Shown: in pieces, positions 1-8,994 of the stretch | How positions within the stretch are numbered: the stretch's first letter is position 1 | How the letters are laid out: the number at the start of each line of letters is the position of its first letter | Source: Mixta theicola | GTDB taxonomy: Bacteria > Pseudomonadota > Gammaproteobacteria > Enterobacterales > Enterobacteriaceae | NCBI RefSeq assembly: GCF_002895925.1 | Contig: NZ_NWUO01000002.1 | Location: forward strand, 1 to 64,000 | Reading direction: 5' to 3' | Length of the DNA: 64,000 nucleotides | Translations under genes and position numbers: made by a program | Notes under the pieces: generated by a model | What the model saw: only the letters and a program-made list of their open reading frames with translations | Told to the model about the DNA's origin: nothing | Database searches by the model: none

Positions 1-241
<241 letters not shown>

Positions 242-242
242 G

Positions 243-407
243 TCAACGATCAGTTTTTGGCAGACAGAGTTACAGTTAGGCATGATCAGTGATGAAGATA
301 AAGCCAGTCTGATAGCATGGATGAGCTACATCAAAGCCGTGCAGGCAGTGGACATGTCAAAAGCGCCGGATATCATTTGGCCACAAATTCCTAGCCTGAC
401 AGCATAG
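243..407 (+). pseudogene. Tail fibre assembly protein (Tfa), C-terminal remnant
   Basis: Fifty-four codons in frame with no start, beginning at the IS junction. The product contains LGMISDEDKASLIAWMSYIK and ends with a PDIIWPQIP motif, typical of the C-terminal end of caudoviral tail fibre assembly chaperones, which help fold or trimerise tail fibre tips. The IS removed the N-terminal part. It indicates that a tailed prophage other than the P2-like one once occupied the left side of this locus. Its sequence differs from the Tfa gene at 11780-12178. Confidence 0.75.
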
Positions 408-485
408 TTGAAAGTCCCGAAGTGACATAGGTAGTAGTTGCTTCTATCATGTTCAGCAAAACGCTATGGTGTGGTGGAGGCAACA

Positions 486-2450
486 TTGGAGTATAGGAAG
501 GAACTGGACGGACTACGAGCTTTGGCTGTTTTATCCGTAATAATTTATCATGCAAAACTGAAATTCATGGGGCTTGAATTATTCTCCGGAGGTTTCTTTG
601 GTGTAGATATATTCTTCGTTCTGTCTGGTTATTTAATTACCAGCATAGTGAAGCATGGATTTGAACAGCGAGAATTTTCTTTTGTAAATTTTTATTGGCG
701 AAGAGTGAAAAGAATTGTACCAGCTCTTCTGGTCGTTCTTGCTGTTACGGCTTTCGGGGCATACAAAATTTTGTTGCCAGACGACCTCGTGTCTTTTGGA
801 AAGTCATTAACGGCAGCATTATATTTCTCATCAAATTTTTATTTTTTCAACGAAGATAGTTATACAGCTGCTGCAAGTGTTTTTAAACCTCTTCTCCATA
901 CTTGGAGCTTAGGGGTTGAGTGGCAATACTACATTATCTTCCCGGTTGTCATGTGTATTATCTATAAGTTTTTTAGAAAATACGCATTCACTATTCTCGC
1001 TGCAATGGGATTTTTTTCTCTTCAGCTTGCCGACTTTACAGTTGTTAATCATCCTGATTTTGCTTTCTATCTTTTACCTACTAGAGCTTGGGAGCTTATA
1101 GCTGGTGGCTTGTGCGCATATGTAGGCAGAGATTTCATCTATAAAAGAGAAGGTAATGCAAAACTTATCCTGTCGATACTTCCTTTATTAGGGATATTTC
1201 TTATTACATACAGCCTGCTTTGTATTAATGATAAATCCCATCTTCCTTCATACTTATCTTTAATGCCTGTTCTTGGTACATGTCTTTTGATTATTTTCTC
1301 CCAAAAGGATGAGGTTGTTTCAAGTGCTTTATCTTTGAAGCCAATTGTTTTTGTGGGGGCTGTTTCATACTCTCTATATTTATGGCATCAGCCAGTATTT
1401 GTATTTTATCGATTCACACATCAAGAGGTATTAACTGTTTCGGAATTTTTACTGCTTACAGTAATATCTTTTGGCTTGGCTGTCTTTACCTATTATTTCG
1501 TTGAAAACCCTCTCAGAAAACTTAGAAGTAAAAAGTATGCTTTGTCTATAGCTGCTTGTGTCCTCGTTATCTTTATAGGTGGTTGTAGTATCGTCAATCA
1601 TGAGGGTTTTCCGCAACGCCTCGGAGGACTTGCTAGCCTTTACGATAAAGGTCCAACTTTACCAGATATGAGTGATTGTGGGCTGGGTATTGGTAAGCGT
1701 TGTCTCATTCAGGATAAAAACTCTACCAATAATATTGTACTAATCGGTGATTCGCATGCTCAGGCTATGGCGCTAAGCTTGTCTGATTTCGCCAGGAAAA
1801 ACGACTATAACTTACTTAACTTTGCTGTTTCAGGTTGCCCTGGCATCGCCTTGATTAAGCGAAAGCTTAATGATGGCGTTGATGAGATATGTAATTCACT
1901 TGCCAAGAAGGCTGATGATTTTATTAAGAAAAATAAAAATTCTTTAGTTGTTTATATGACACGAATGCCTCTATATATGCTTAACGATAAAAATGGTCCG
2001 TGGGTTTTCTCAACAACAGGAAAAGGAATTACCCACGATATCCAGAGCGTCATTACGGGATGGGGAAATAACGGAAATAAAGTTATTGTTATTTACCCTG
2101 TTCCACAGCCACCTTTCAATGTTCCGAACGAGACAAATAAACGTCTTGCTGTTGCTAAAAGCATAAGTGAGAAGCTTGCCATTTTCAATGACAAGAGTTT
2201 CCTTGAGTTTGATAAGAATAAATATTCTAAAGTTTGGGATGTTAACTTCAAAAAGGCACGTGAGTTATTTGATGGAGTCAATGGTGATAATATCATCAGG
2301 ATTTATCCAGAAGAACAGCTTTGCAATGGGAACGTTTGCCGTACTCATAGCGATAAACATCTATTTTATAAAGATGATAACCATCTAACTTATTATGGGA
2401 TGAACTTGGTAGTAGGGGAGATTAATCAAAAACTAAATTTATCTCATTAG
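486..2450 (+). CDS. O-antigen acetylase-type acyltransferase with SGNH domain (OafA/YrhL family)
   Basis: A 654-residue integral membrane acyltransferase. The N-terminal half is an acyltransferase-3 domain (starts EYRKELDGLRALAVLSVIIYH, then FFGVDIFFVLSGYLI, about ten membrane helices up to residue ~370). The C-terminal half is a periplasmic SGNH hydrolase-like domain with GDSHAQAM and a DDNH motif near the end. Family members O-acetylate lipopolysaccharide O-antigen or other surface glycans. The TTG at 486 is preferred because GGTGGAGG lies 5-6 bases upstream and it matches the family N-terminus; a longer frame from 438 is possible. It follows a tail-fibre assembly remnant, is AT-rich and is trailed by a hairpin. 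This fits a lysogenic-conversion gene that alters the host receptor; that role is inferred. Confidence 0.87.
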   Translation: MEYRKELDGLRALAVLSVIIYHAKLKFMGLELFSGGFFGVDIFFVLSGYLITSIVKHGFEQREFSFVNFYWRRVKRIVPALLVVLAVTAFGAYKILLPDDLVSFGKSLTAALYFSSNFYFFNEDSYTAAASVFKPLLHTWSLGVEWQYYIIFPVVMCIIYKFFRKYAFTILAAMGFFSLQLADFTVVNHPDFAFYLLPTRAWELIAGGLCAYVGRDFIYKREGNAKLILSILPLLGIFLITYSLLCINDKSHLPSYLSLMPVLGTCLLIIFSQKDEVVSSALSLKPIVFVGAVSYSLYLWHQPVFVFYRFTHQEVLTVSEFLLLTVISFGLAVFTYYFVENPLRKLRSKKYALSIAACVLVIFIGGCSIVNHEGFPQRLGGLASLYDKGPTLPDMSDCGLGIGKRCLIQDKNSTNNIVLIGDSHAQAMALSLSDFARKNDYNLLNFAVSGCPGIALIKRKLNDGVDEICNSLAKKADDFIKKNKNSLVVYMTRMPLYMLNDKNGPWVFSTTGKGITHDIQSVITGWGNNGNKVIVIYPVPQPPFNVPNETNKRLAVAKSISEKLAIFNDKSFLEFDKNKYSKVWDVNFKKARELFDGVNGDNIIRIYPEEQLCNGNVCRTHSDKHLFYKDDNHLTYYGMNLVVGEINQKLNLSH

Positions 2451-2471
2451 CTAAAAAATGAGAGTTATTAA

Positions 2472-2501
2472 AGTGCATCATCAAAATAAAATGGTGATGC
2501 A
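2472..2501 (+). terminator. Hairpin downstream of the acyltransferase gene
   Basis: GTGCATCA and TGATGCAC arms form a stem around an A-rich loop, starting 22 bases after the stop of the acyltransferase gene. No strong T-run follows, so termination strength is uncertain. Confidence 0.5.
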
Positions 2502-2525
2502 CAATTTCCCTAAGGTTGCTGAACA

Positions 2526-2723
2526 GGTCATGAACCTGATGGGACACTGGCATCAGTATTCCTCGCGCCAGCGGGGATAAATCGGGTTTGTGACCCTTGC
2601 CAAAACTTTGCGTGTCCGGGTGGTGGGAAGTGTGAAGTGCTGTTCATGCACGATGATGCGGGGCTGTTTCAGTCGTACCGAAATTTGTCCGAACCCGATC
2701 CGAATAAAGTGGTAACTGTTTGA
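2526..2723 (+). pseudogene. Unrecognised short open frame with four clustered cysteines (gene fragment?)
   Basis: Sixty-six codons open to a TGA at 2721-2723 without a convincing start or ribosome site. The translation reads like real protein, with CDPCQNFACPGGGKCEV and then FQSYRNLSEPDPNKVV. The Cys spacing (C-x2-C-x4-C-x4-C) could bind a metal. It lies in debris between the acyltransferase and the prophage attachment site, so a broken phage gene is most likely. I do not recognise the family. Confidence 0.3.
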
Positions 2724-2827
2724 TCTGCAAAGTGTACAATGGTAAGTGTTGCAACCAGTAAAAGGGGTGCTTTTGTTATCTATCTTTATGATAGATAAAA
2801 GAAATATCCCTATATGTCGTAAACAGG

Positions 2828-2848
2828 AATCGTATTCGGTCTTTTTTT
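2828..2848 (+). repeat. Prophage attachment site, left copy (3' end of sdsR/ryeB)
   Basis: From 2824 the sequence ACAGGAATCGTATTCGGTCT followed by a T-run equals, from memory, the 3' terminator half of the E. coli/Salmonella small RNA SdsR (RyeB). The 21 bases 2828-2848 recur at 39495-39515 with one mismatch (A at 2834, C at 39501). The 5' arm of the SdsR terminator stem is not present to the left, so this is a phage-supplied junction rather than the intact RNA gene. The int gene ends 57 bases away with its 3' end facing the site. Confidence 0.75.
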
Positions 2849-2905
2849 GTTTAATATTTAAAAACAGTGAGTTACATTAAAATCAATCAGTTATAACCCC
2901 TCCTG

Positions 2906-3982
2906 TTATACCGTGTTCGCTCCTGTAGGACTCTCTGCCGCCATTTTGCCGCCATTCATTCGCGCCATCCTTGCCAGTGGATTATTGCTGATCGCCTCTT
3001 CCAGATGATCAGGCGCAAAGTGTGCATAGCGCATGGTAACGCGTATGTCTGAGTGTCCGAGAATGCGCTGTAAAACCACGATATTGCCACCGGCCATCAT
3101 AAAGTGACTTGCAAAGCTATGCCTGAGCACATGACTCATTTGGCCCTCGGGTAATTCGATAGCTGCTAATCGTATTACCCGATAGAACTGGCGATAGCAT
3201 TCGGAAAAGAACGTACCTTCTTTATCTTTAAGATCGTTATAAAGTTCATCCCCAATCGGTACTGTACGGTTCTTTTTACCTTTGGTATTTATAAAGGTAA
3301 TTTTATTGGGAGATATCTGGCTTGCCTTTAGTCCCGCCGCCTCACTCCAACGAGCGCCAGTTGATAGACATATTCTGACTATGAGTGTTAACTCAGGATT
3401 GCCATGTAAATCACAGGCTGCAAGAAGACGGGATATTTGCGCTTCTGTGAGCCATGACATTTCTTTCTCAGGCTCGTCGAACTCACGAATATTTTTTAGG
3501 GGATTTGGGTAATTAATTTCTCCCAGACGTTCAAGCTCGTTAAAGACTGCACGTAAAAAACAATGCTCACGGTTTACCGTGCCAACCTTAACCTTTAGGG
3601 ATTTCTCACTGGTTTTATAACCGTTCTCTATTAGCCCGCTTAGTCGCCTTTCACGGTAATGCGCCCAATCTTTTGCCGTTATCTTAATGGCAATAGGATC
3701 ACCCAGCCCACGGCAAATGATGTGCAACTTACCCAGGCGCCCCTTTTTATCACCTAAAGAACAGCCATGAAGCTTGTACCAGAGGGTAATTAATTCACTG
3801 AGCTTACGGCGGTCCTCTTTCTCTCCTAACCACGGCTTTGCTTTAGCCTCATCCATCTGGAAACTTTCAAATGCTGCAGCCTCTGCACGGGTTCTAAACA
3901 TCTTCCTGATGCGCTTTCCTTCTCGCCCATTAGGGTAGCACTCGCAAAGCCACTTACCGTCTTTTTGCTTACGGATTGCCAT
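2906..3982 (-). CDS. int: Phage integrase (tyrosine recombinase, P2 family)
   Basis: A 358-residue site-specific recombinase that inserts and excises the prophage at the sdsR terminator. The N-terminal part (AIRKQKDGKWLCECYPNG) is the arm-binding domain of P2-type integrases. The catalytic domain shows TGARWSEA (first Arg), HVLRHSFASHF (H-x-x-R) and LGHSDIRVTMRYAHF (nucleophilic Tyr). The 3' end lies beside the left att site. The gene is not in an operon with the repressor as it is in P2; it stands alone after ogr, with a LexA box 32-51 bases upstream. It may therefore be expressed on DNA damage. Recognition is firm; the regulation is inferred from the site. Confidence 0.93.
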   Translation of the reverse strand: MAIRKQKDGKWLCECYPNGREGKRIRKMFRTRAEAAAFESFQMDEAKAKPWLGEKEDRRKLSELITLWYKLHGCSLGDKKGRLGKLHIICRGLGDPIAIKITAKDWAHYRERRLSGLIENGYKTSEKSLKVKVGTVNREHCFLRAVFNELERLGEINYPNPLKNIREFDEPEKEMSWLTEAQISRLLAACDLHGNPELTLIVRICLSTGARWSEAAGLKASQISPNKITFINTKGKKNRTVPIGDELYNDLKDKEGTFFSECYRQFYRVIRLAAIELPEGQMSHVLRHSFASHFMMAGGNIVVLQRILGHSDIRVTMRYAHFAPDHLEEAISNNPLARMARMNGGKMAAESPTGANTV

Positions 3983-4013
3983 GATTACGCCTGAATAACA
4001 AAAACACTAAAAG

Positions 4014-4033
4014 TACTGTATGTAAAAACAGTA
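4014..4033 (-). promoter_or_regulatory. LexA (SOS) box upstream of int
   Basis: TACTGTATGTAAAAACAGTA is a perfect CTGT-N8-ACAG LexA operator with the flanking TA. It lies 32-51 bases upstream of the int start codon, on the promoter side. LexA binding here would hold int off until SOS induction. Confidence 0.8.
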
Positions 4034-4088
4034 TTCAATGTTTGTTTCTCAGAATTCATACATGAAAAACCCGCCGAAGCGGGGTAGT

Positions 4089-4307
4089 TTAAAGCCAGGG
4101 TAATTGTGATTGGCCGCGCTCAGGGTGGGGCGGTGCTTTAGTAACCTGCCCTGGATGCATGATAATACCTGCAATGCTTTCATGTGATTTAAAAGTGCAG
4201 CCGCAATTAATATTTTGACACTGATGATACCGTTCTTTTGTCTCTTTTGAGATGTAACGGCTAGATCTGGCATGAGAAGCGTTCTGGCACAACGGGCAAT
4301 GCATCAT
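4089..4307 (-). CDS. ogr: Late-gene transcription activator Ogr/Delta
   Basis: A 72-residue zinc-finger activator, the same length as P2 Ogr. It begins MMHCPLC and continues with KERYHQCQNINCGCTF. The four zinc ligands are C4, C7 and the C-x4-C pair near residues 30-35. Ogr binds TGT-N12-ACA sites near -55 of late promoters and recruits RNA polymerase through the alpha subunit C-terminal domain. It follows gene D as in P2. A matching binding site is seen upstream of V at 15846-15863. Confidence 0.93.
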   Translation of the reverse strand: MMHCPLCQNASHARSSRYISKETKERYHQCQNINCGCTFKSHESIAGIIMHPGQVTKAPPHPERGQSQLPWL

Positions 4308-4388
4308 GAATTCACCAACCTGAATGTATTAAGCGCAACGGGGCTAAGCGCATTTTGCATAATCAAGTTTGTGTTTGCAATTTATAGT

Positions 4389-5540
4389 TTAAGAATCTTC
4401 CTCTTCATATTCTACGTTCGACAAAAGCACCTCAAATTCAAGACTCGTTGTGTAGCCATTACTACCTAAGTCATGTATCACCTTGCTTATTATCCACGGT
4501 TGAGCATCGATCACCGATTTGAACCCATTCACTGCAACAGGCGTTTCCGGGTAAAGATCAGCCCGGCCCATAGCCAGAATTATCGAAAATTCTGCAACGC
4601 CACGCTGCAACTTTTCCCACTTAGCCTGGGCTGCACGCATTGCCGCCGCTTTAGTGCTGTAAACGGTGGTAATAGCAAAGACATTATCCTCAGAGCCTGC
4701 CAGATAATCTCCCTCATTTGCCTCAGGCACTTTTGTTGAGGAGGCTTTGGCTTTAACCGCTTTTGGATGTTGAAGCGCACGCAGATGCTGCTCTTTCTGC
4801 TTTCTCTGCAGCTTCACCTTTTTCGGCTTTAGTTCTTTTGTGTGCAGCCAGCTTGCAGTTACGCCGGTATAAGCCCCGCGATCGGCAATACTGAAACTGT
4901 GCCGGTCGCCGTCCTGACGGGTTATTGTCATCTGAGGGATGGGTTTGCCGCTAACGGTTAAGCCGTTTCCCGGCTTGATAAAAAGAAGTTTACCCGCCTT
5001 AATGGCGGCTACTGCACCGTTCAGCGTTGCCAGCCGGGTCAGGAATTTCGCATCATTTTCCTGAGTCTGATCGATATGGCTGATTTTGATTTTCGCCAGC
5101 CCGTCAGCAACCATGGCTTTGAGGTGATTGCGTTCTGCAATCTGGCTGACAATTTCGCCCAGGGTAATATCGTGATAAGAGTTTTCACGACGGGAGTTAA
5201 GCGTGCCGCGAAAATCTACGCTCCGCGCCCTGATGGTCAATGTGTCTGGCGCGCCGTGATGTTCCACCTCGTCAACTGTGAAGCTGCCTTTACTGATAAG
5301 CGCCGAACCCACCCAGCCGAGCGCCAGGGTTATAACGGCGCCCCGTGCAGGCAACTGCATTTGCCCGTCGGCATCATCCAGTTCAATATCAAGCTGATCG
5401 GCTTCAAATCCCCGGTTATCCGTCAGCGAGAGTGAAATCAGGCGTGGCCGGATATTTGCCGTTATATCTTTGCTGCCAATAGTCAGCAGGAAATCAGGGG
5501 TCAGTTGAGCGCCTGCCCCCACAGGTAAACCGGTTATCAT
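4389..5540 (-). CDS. D: Tail protein gpD
   Basis: A 383-residue relative of P2 gpD (387 residues), the contractile-tail baseplate/hub component related to the T4 gp27 ring. Recognisable features are the start ITGLPVGAGAQLTPDFLLTI, the LDIELDDADGQMQLPARG stretch near residue 50, and a long basic, lysine-rich linker near residues 225-255. Its start overlaps the stop of U by four bases (ATGA-type coupling), as expected within the late tail operon FI-FII-E-T-U-D. It is transcribed towards ogr. No defects are seen. Confidence 0.92.
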   Translation of the reverse strand: MITGLPVGAGAQLTPDFLLTIGSKDITANIRPRLISLSLTDNRGFEADQLDIELDDADGQMQLPARGAVITLALGWVGSALISKGSFTVDEVEHHGAPDTLTIRARSVDFRGTLNSRRENSYHDITLGEIVSQIAERNHLKAMVADGLAKIKISHIDQTQENDAKFLTRLATLNGAVAAIKAGKLLFIKPGNGLTVSGKPIPQMTITRQDGDRHSFSIADRGAYTGVTASWLHTKELKPKKVKLQRKQKEQHLRALQHPKAVKAKASSTKVPEANEGDYLAGSEDNVFAITTVYSTKAAAMRAAQAKWEKLQRGVAEFSIILAMGRADLYPETPVAVNGFKSVIDAQPWIISKVIHDLGSNGYTTSLEFEVLLSNVEYEEEDS

Positions 5541-6043
5541 CCGAGAATCCCTCCCAGCCCTGACAGCGCGCTGCTGGCTGCAGAATTAATCTGGCTCTGC
5601 AGATTTCCAACACCGCTAATCAGCCCGTCAGCCTGCTTTTTTAGATCCCCGAACATAGAGGTAAGCGACTCATCAACCCGTTTGAGATTGACGGTAAAGC
5701 TGATGTTTCTGGCTGAGCCATCCGAAAAGAAATCACGGTGAGTCTCTGAAAAGTCCTCGACCACATACATGCCGTAGATCGTTCCATTCCCGCCAATCAG
5801 GGGCCATGCCCGCCCCTCGTCTGCCATTACCTTTAAAACCAGAAGAGAAACAGTGCCGCCGGTAATTTCAGGGCGCAACTCTCCCGACAATGTTATTTTT
5901 TCATCACCAACGCCAATAAACTGCGAAGACGAGCGCATCCCAACACGGCTGTTAGAGGGCCAGCGGTAATTAATGCTGCGCTGCATTTCCTGATATGGCA
6001 GGGTCTGACGCATGAATACCATCATGCCAAATACCATCATCAT
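5537..6043 (-). CDS. U: Tail protein gpU
   Basis: A 168-residue tail protein similar to P2 gpU, needed for tail completion. The start at 6043 (MMMVFGMMVFMRQTLPYQ) is chosen because GGAGG lies about 7 bases upstream and P2 gpU has the same beginning; an upstream in-frame codon at 6058 lies inside gene T. The motif YRWPSNSRVG is characteristic. It sits between T and D in the usual order and overlaps D slightly. Confidence 0.9.
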   Translation of the reverse strand: MMMVFGMMVFMRQTLPYQEMQRSINYRWPSNSRVGMRSSSQFIGVGDEKITLSGELRPEITGGTVSLLVLKVMADEGRAWPLIGGNGTIYGMYVVEDFSETHRDFFSDGSARNISFTVNLKRVDESLTSMFGDLKKQADGLISGVGNLQSQINSAASSALSGLGGILG

Positions 6044-6045
6044 GA

Positions 6046-8508
6046 TTAATCCTCCCATCCCATGCGACTACGTTGTTGAGCCTGAGTCTTTCGCTGCTGG
6101 CGCTCCTGATGTTGCGCCATGAGAGCCAGGGCGTCGTCTTTGGACATACCCGGATGCATGTGAATATCGTACTGATAGCTGTTTTGACTCTGATCGCTAT
6201 AACCGCTACTGGCAGCAGGTGCCGTGACTGGCCGGTAGGCTGCACCGCCCAGGGCGATATTACGCTGCAGCCCGTCAGCCGCCATTCCCGCGCCGCCGGT
6301 TGCCACCGTATCAGGTGACTGCACCTTGTCTTTGAGTCCATCTGATTTAGTATCAATAATGCCAAGCTTTTCCAGCACCCAATCGATCCCACTTCTCAGC
6401 TGATCGAGTGCCTGTCCGGGAATTTTCAGACCTTCTGCCAGCATGTTGCCGAACTTTTTACCCATATCCCCGGCAGTGGCAAGTTCTGCCTGCGTTGACT
6501 TCACCGGCTCCAGCAATTTTCCAAACCAGTCCCAAAGCTCTTTAACTTTATCCGTTACCCAACTGAATACCGGCTTCAGACTGCTGAATGAATCACTGAT
6601 TGGCCCGGCAGCGGCAGTGAATCCTTCAGCCACACCCGCAATGAAAGCCTTTATTGGTTCCCAGTATTTACGGATAAGCAGCGCCCCGGCTACCACTGCA
6701 GCGGCTACGGCCACAATCGGCCAGGTGACAGCGCCAAGCGCAGCAGTTATAGCGCCTCCAGCCACGCTAAAAGCCGTCCCCATAAGTCCGGCGCCGGCGA
6801 TAATAATATTTAGTCCCGCCATAACCGGCCAGGCAACCAGACCGATCAACCCCAGCCCTGCAACCAGTGTCGATAGCACGCCTGTGACCATGACTATTTT
6901 CTGCGTCAGCTCCGGGTTTTGCTTCACCCATTTCCCGGCAGTTACCAGCCAGTCATTGGCGGTCGTTGTCAGCTTTCTGAGAGAGGAATTCTGCTGATCG
7001 AAAACTTCGATCCGTACATCCTCCCAGGCGGATGACAGGTTTTTAAGATCACCATCCAGATTATCAACCTGAATACTGGCGACGCTGGCCGCTGAACCTT
7101 TGGAGTTCATCAGCATTTCACGCTTCGCCTGCAGCTTGCCGTTGCCAGCAGCATCAATCAATTTAACAACGCCTTTTGCTGCCTCTTCACCAAAGATTGT
7201 TTTGATGTATTCAGCCTGCTGAGCCGTGCCCAACTGGTTCTTTTTGAATGACGCGTCAATCTTTTTGAGAATGCCGATCACCGGCAGCATGTTGCCTTTT
7301 TTGTCCCGGGTCTGGATGCCCAGCTCTTTCAGTGCATCAGGAGCCTGCCCGGTGGGAGCCTGCAACCTGCTAAAAATAGCGCTGCCCCCGGTGCCAGCCA
7401 TCGATCCCTTGATGCCATTATCTGCCATGATGCCAAGCATAGCGGTGGTGTCTTCTATGCTTGCACCTGCAGCCTGAGCCATTGGGGCGACATACTTCAT
7501 GGCTTCGCCCAGCTCCAGCAGGTCAGTGTTGGATTTGGTAAATCCTTTGGTCATTACATCCGAAACCCGCTGGATCTCGTCTATTGGTATTTTAAAAGCG
7601 GTCTGCATGTTAGTGACAATGTCTGCCGCCTCTGCGATATCAACTTTTGAAGCGAGTGACAGATTCACCGTTGATTCTGTTGAGGCAAGAATATCGTCAG
7701 CGTTGTAACCTGAGCGGGCCAGCGTGCTCTGCGTTCGCGCTACGTCGGTAGGAGAGAATGCGGTAGAGCCGCCAATATCACGCGCCTGCTTTCTGATAGC
7801 TGCCAGTTTCGGATCATCCTTGCCCGTATCAAGCAGCGCCTGAGTTTCTGACATCTGCGCATCAAACTCCACACCGGGCGCGATTAGCTGCCCCTCGGCA
7901 TATAACGCCGCACTGCCGCCCGCAAAAGCAGCGGCACCGGTGTTGCGTACTTTACCGGCAATCTCTTGTCCTGCACGGTAGCGCTCATTAACGCGGTTCA
8001 GTTTCTCCTGTTGCTGACCAAGTCGCTGCAGCTCCGTCTTCTGGCGGCTGAGTGACACGGTGGCCTGCGCTGAGTTTGTTTTGAGGCGCTGCTGTTCACT
8101 GCTCAGATTTTTGGTGGAAATGCCAGCCGCAATGAGCGCTTCGCGCTGCTGCTGTACGGACAGTCTCAGGCTGTTTTCTTTCGTCTGCAATTCTGCTGCA
8201 GCGCGTTTTGCGGCTTCCAGTGCGCGGGTCTGCGCAGCCGTTGGTCGCTCGGTGTTGCGAAAGGCGACGGCCAGCGCGGAGGCTTCCTCTTTGGCTTCCT
8301 TCAGCGAATTCCTGGTAACGGCCAGTTGTGTGCTGGCCTTTCTGAAACCGTCAATTTTCGCAGCCTGCTGATCGAGCGCCTTGATGTTCGACTGCGTTTC
8401 ACGAATAGAGCCGGAAAGGGATTTTGTTGCGGTCTGGATTGCCTTAAAAGGCCGGGTCGCCTGGTCCACGGCCTTGAGCAGCACCTGCAGCTTCAGGTTA
8501 TTACTCAT
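6046..8508 (-). CDS. T: Tail tape-measure protein gpT
   Basis: An 820-residue tape-measure protein (P2 gpT is 815), which sets tail length and is ejected during DNA injection. The first ~200 residues are an Ala/Gln/Lys-rich coiled coil. A TP901-type tape-measure core follows (residues ~210-450, with GMSAGTGGS-like glycine stretches and DIGGSTAFSPTDVA). Then come hydrophobic segments near 540-620, and a C-terminal region with HMHPGMSKDDALALMAQH. The start overlaps the end of the E' extension. The near-identical length to P2 suggests a similar tail length. Confidence 0.93.
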   Translation of the reverse strand: MSNNLKLQVLLKAVDQATRPFKAIQTATKSLSGSIRETQSNIKALDQQAAKIDGFRKASTQLAVTRNSLKEAKEEASALAVAFRNTERPTAAQTRALEAAKRAAAELQTKENSLRLSVQQQREALIAAGISTKNLSSEQQRLKTNSAQATVSLSRQKTELQRLGQQQEKLNRVNERYRAGQEIAGKVRNTGAAAFAGGSAALYAEGQLIAPGVEFDAQMSETQALLDTGKDDPKLAAIRKQARDIGGSTAFSPTDVARTQSTLARSGYNADDILASTESTVNLSLASKVDIAEAADIVTNMQTAFKIPIDEIQRVSDVMTKGFTKSNTDLLELGEAMKYVAPMAQAAGASIEDTTAMLGIMADNGIKGSMAGTGGSAIFSRLQAPTGQAPDALKELGIQTRDKKGNMLPVIGILKKIDASFKKNQLGTAQQAEYIKTIFGEEAAKGVVKLIDAAGNGKLQAKREMLMNSKGSAASVASIQVDNLDGDLKNLSSAWEDVRIEVFDQQNSSLRKLTTTANDWLVTAGKWVKQNPELTQKIVMVTGVLSTLVAGLGLIGLVAWPVMAGLNIIIAGAGLMGTAFSVAGGAITAALGAVTWPIVAVAAAVVAGALLIRKYWEPIKAFIAGVAEGFTAAAGPISDSFSSLKPVFSWVTDKVKELWDWFGKLLEPVKSTQAELATAGDMGKKFGNMLAEGLKIPGQALDQLRSGIDWVLEKLGIIDTKSDGLKDKVQSPDTVATGGAGMAADGLQRNIALGGAAYRPVTAPAASSGYSDQSQNSYQYDIHMHPGMSKDDALALMAQHQERQQRKTQAQQRSRMGWED

Positions 8509-8934
8509 CGGGGTTAACTCCGCTACGGATCATCGCCTTGTGCCGCCAGTCGAGAAGCTCGGCCAGCGGCAGGTCGTACAGTTCAGAGGGGGGCCAGTGG
8601 AATATCGTGGCGATATCGGCCATCAGGTCATTAACCGTTAATCCGGCTGGCCATCTGACCCGGCCGACTTCGCTGTTAAAAAACCGATCACCTTGCCAGC
8701 CAGGGCAATCAGGTCTGCCGGATCAAGGGCAATACAATCTTCACGCGTCAGACGCGGCTCAGTAATGCGGGGCAGCACGGTGATCAGCGCGTCCACATCC
8801 GAGCCTGCGAGGTCAGCCAGGCGCGTGCCGCGCAGGGCGCCGGAGTTGGGCTTGATAAGCGCAATGCTTGAAATAACCAGATCGCCACGGGTAATCGGGG
8901 TTTCCAGGGTAACGACGTTTTCTTTGTTTTCCAT
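8501..8934 (-). CDS. E': Frameshifted tail chaperone gpE+E'
   Basis: A -1 frameshift product formed when ribosomes on gene E slip at T TTT TTA (8677-8683). The shifted frame then runs NSEVGRVRWPAGLTVNDLMA and continues with ATIFHWPPSEL and ELLDWRHKAM to a stop at 8501-8503, just inside the T start. P2 makes E+E' in the same way at T TTT TTG. The short and long forms act as tail assembly chaperones on the tape measure, like lambda G/GT. The slippery site and extension were read directly; expression by frameshift is inferred from P2. Confidence 0.85.
8638..8934 (-). CDS. E: Tail assembly chaperone gpE
   Basis: A 98-residue protein similar to P2 gpE (91 residues), the unshifted form of the tail chaperone pair. 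It begins MENKENVVTLETPITRGD and contains EDCIALDPADLIALAGKV. The slippery heptamer lies about 13 codons before its stop. It is placed between FII and T as in P2 and contacts the tape-measure protein during tail assembly. Confidence 0.9.
   Translation of the reverse strand: MENKENVVTLETPITRGDLVISSIALIKPNSGALRGTRLADLAGSDVDALITVLPRITEPRLTREDCIALDPADLIALAGKVIGFLTAKSAGSDGQPD
8677..8683 (-). promoter_or_regulatory. Programmed -1 frameshift slippery heptamer T TTT TTA
   Basis: In the gene E frame the codons read ggT TTT TTA, a canonical X-XXY-YYZ slippery site. Shifting back one base here opens the E' frame to 8501. Confidence 0.85.
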
Positions 8935-8994
8935 TTCAGTTCTCAGGTTTGTTGTTCAGAAAAAGGGACCAGCGTCGCAGCGCCGGTGCCGGAA

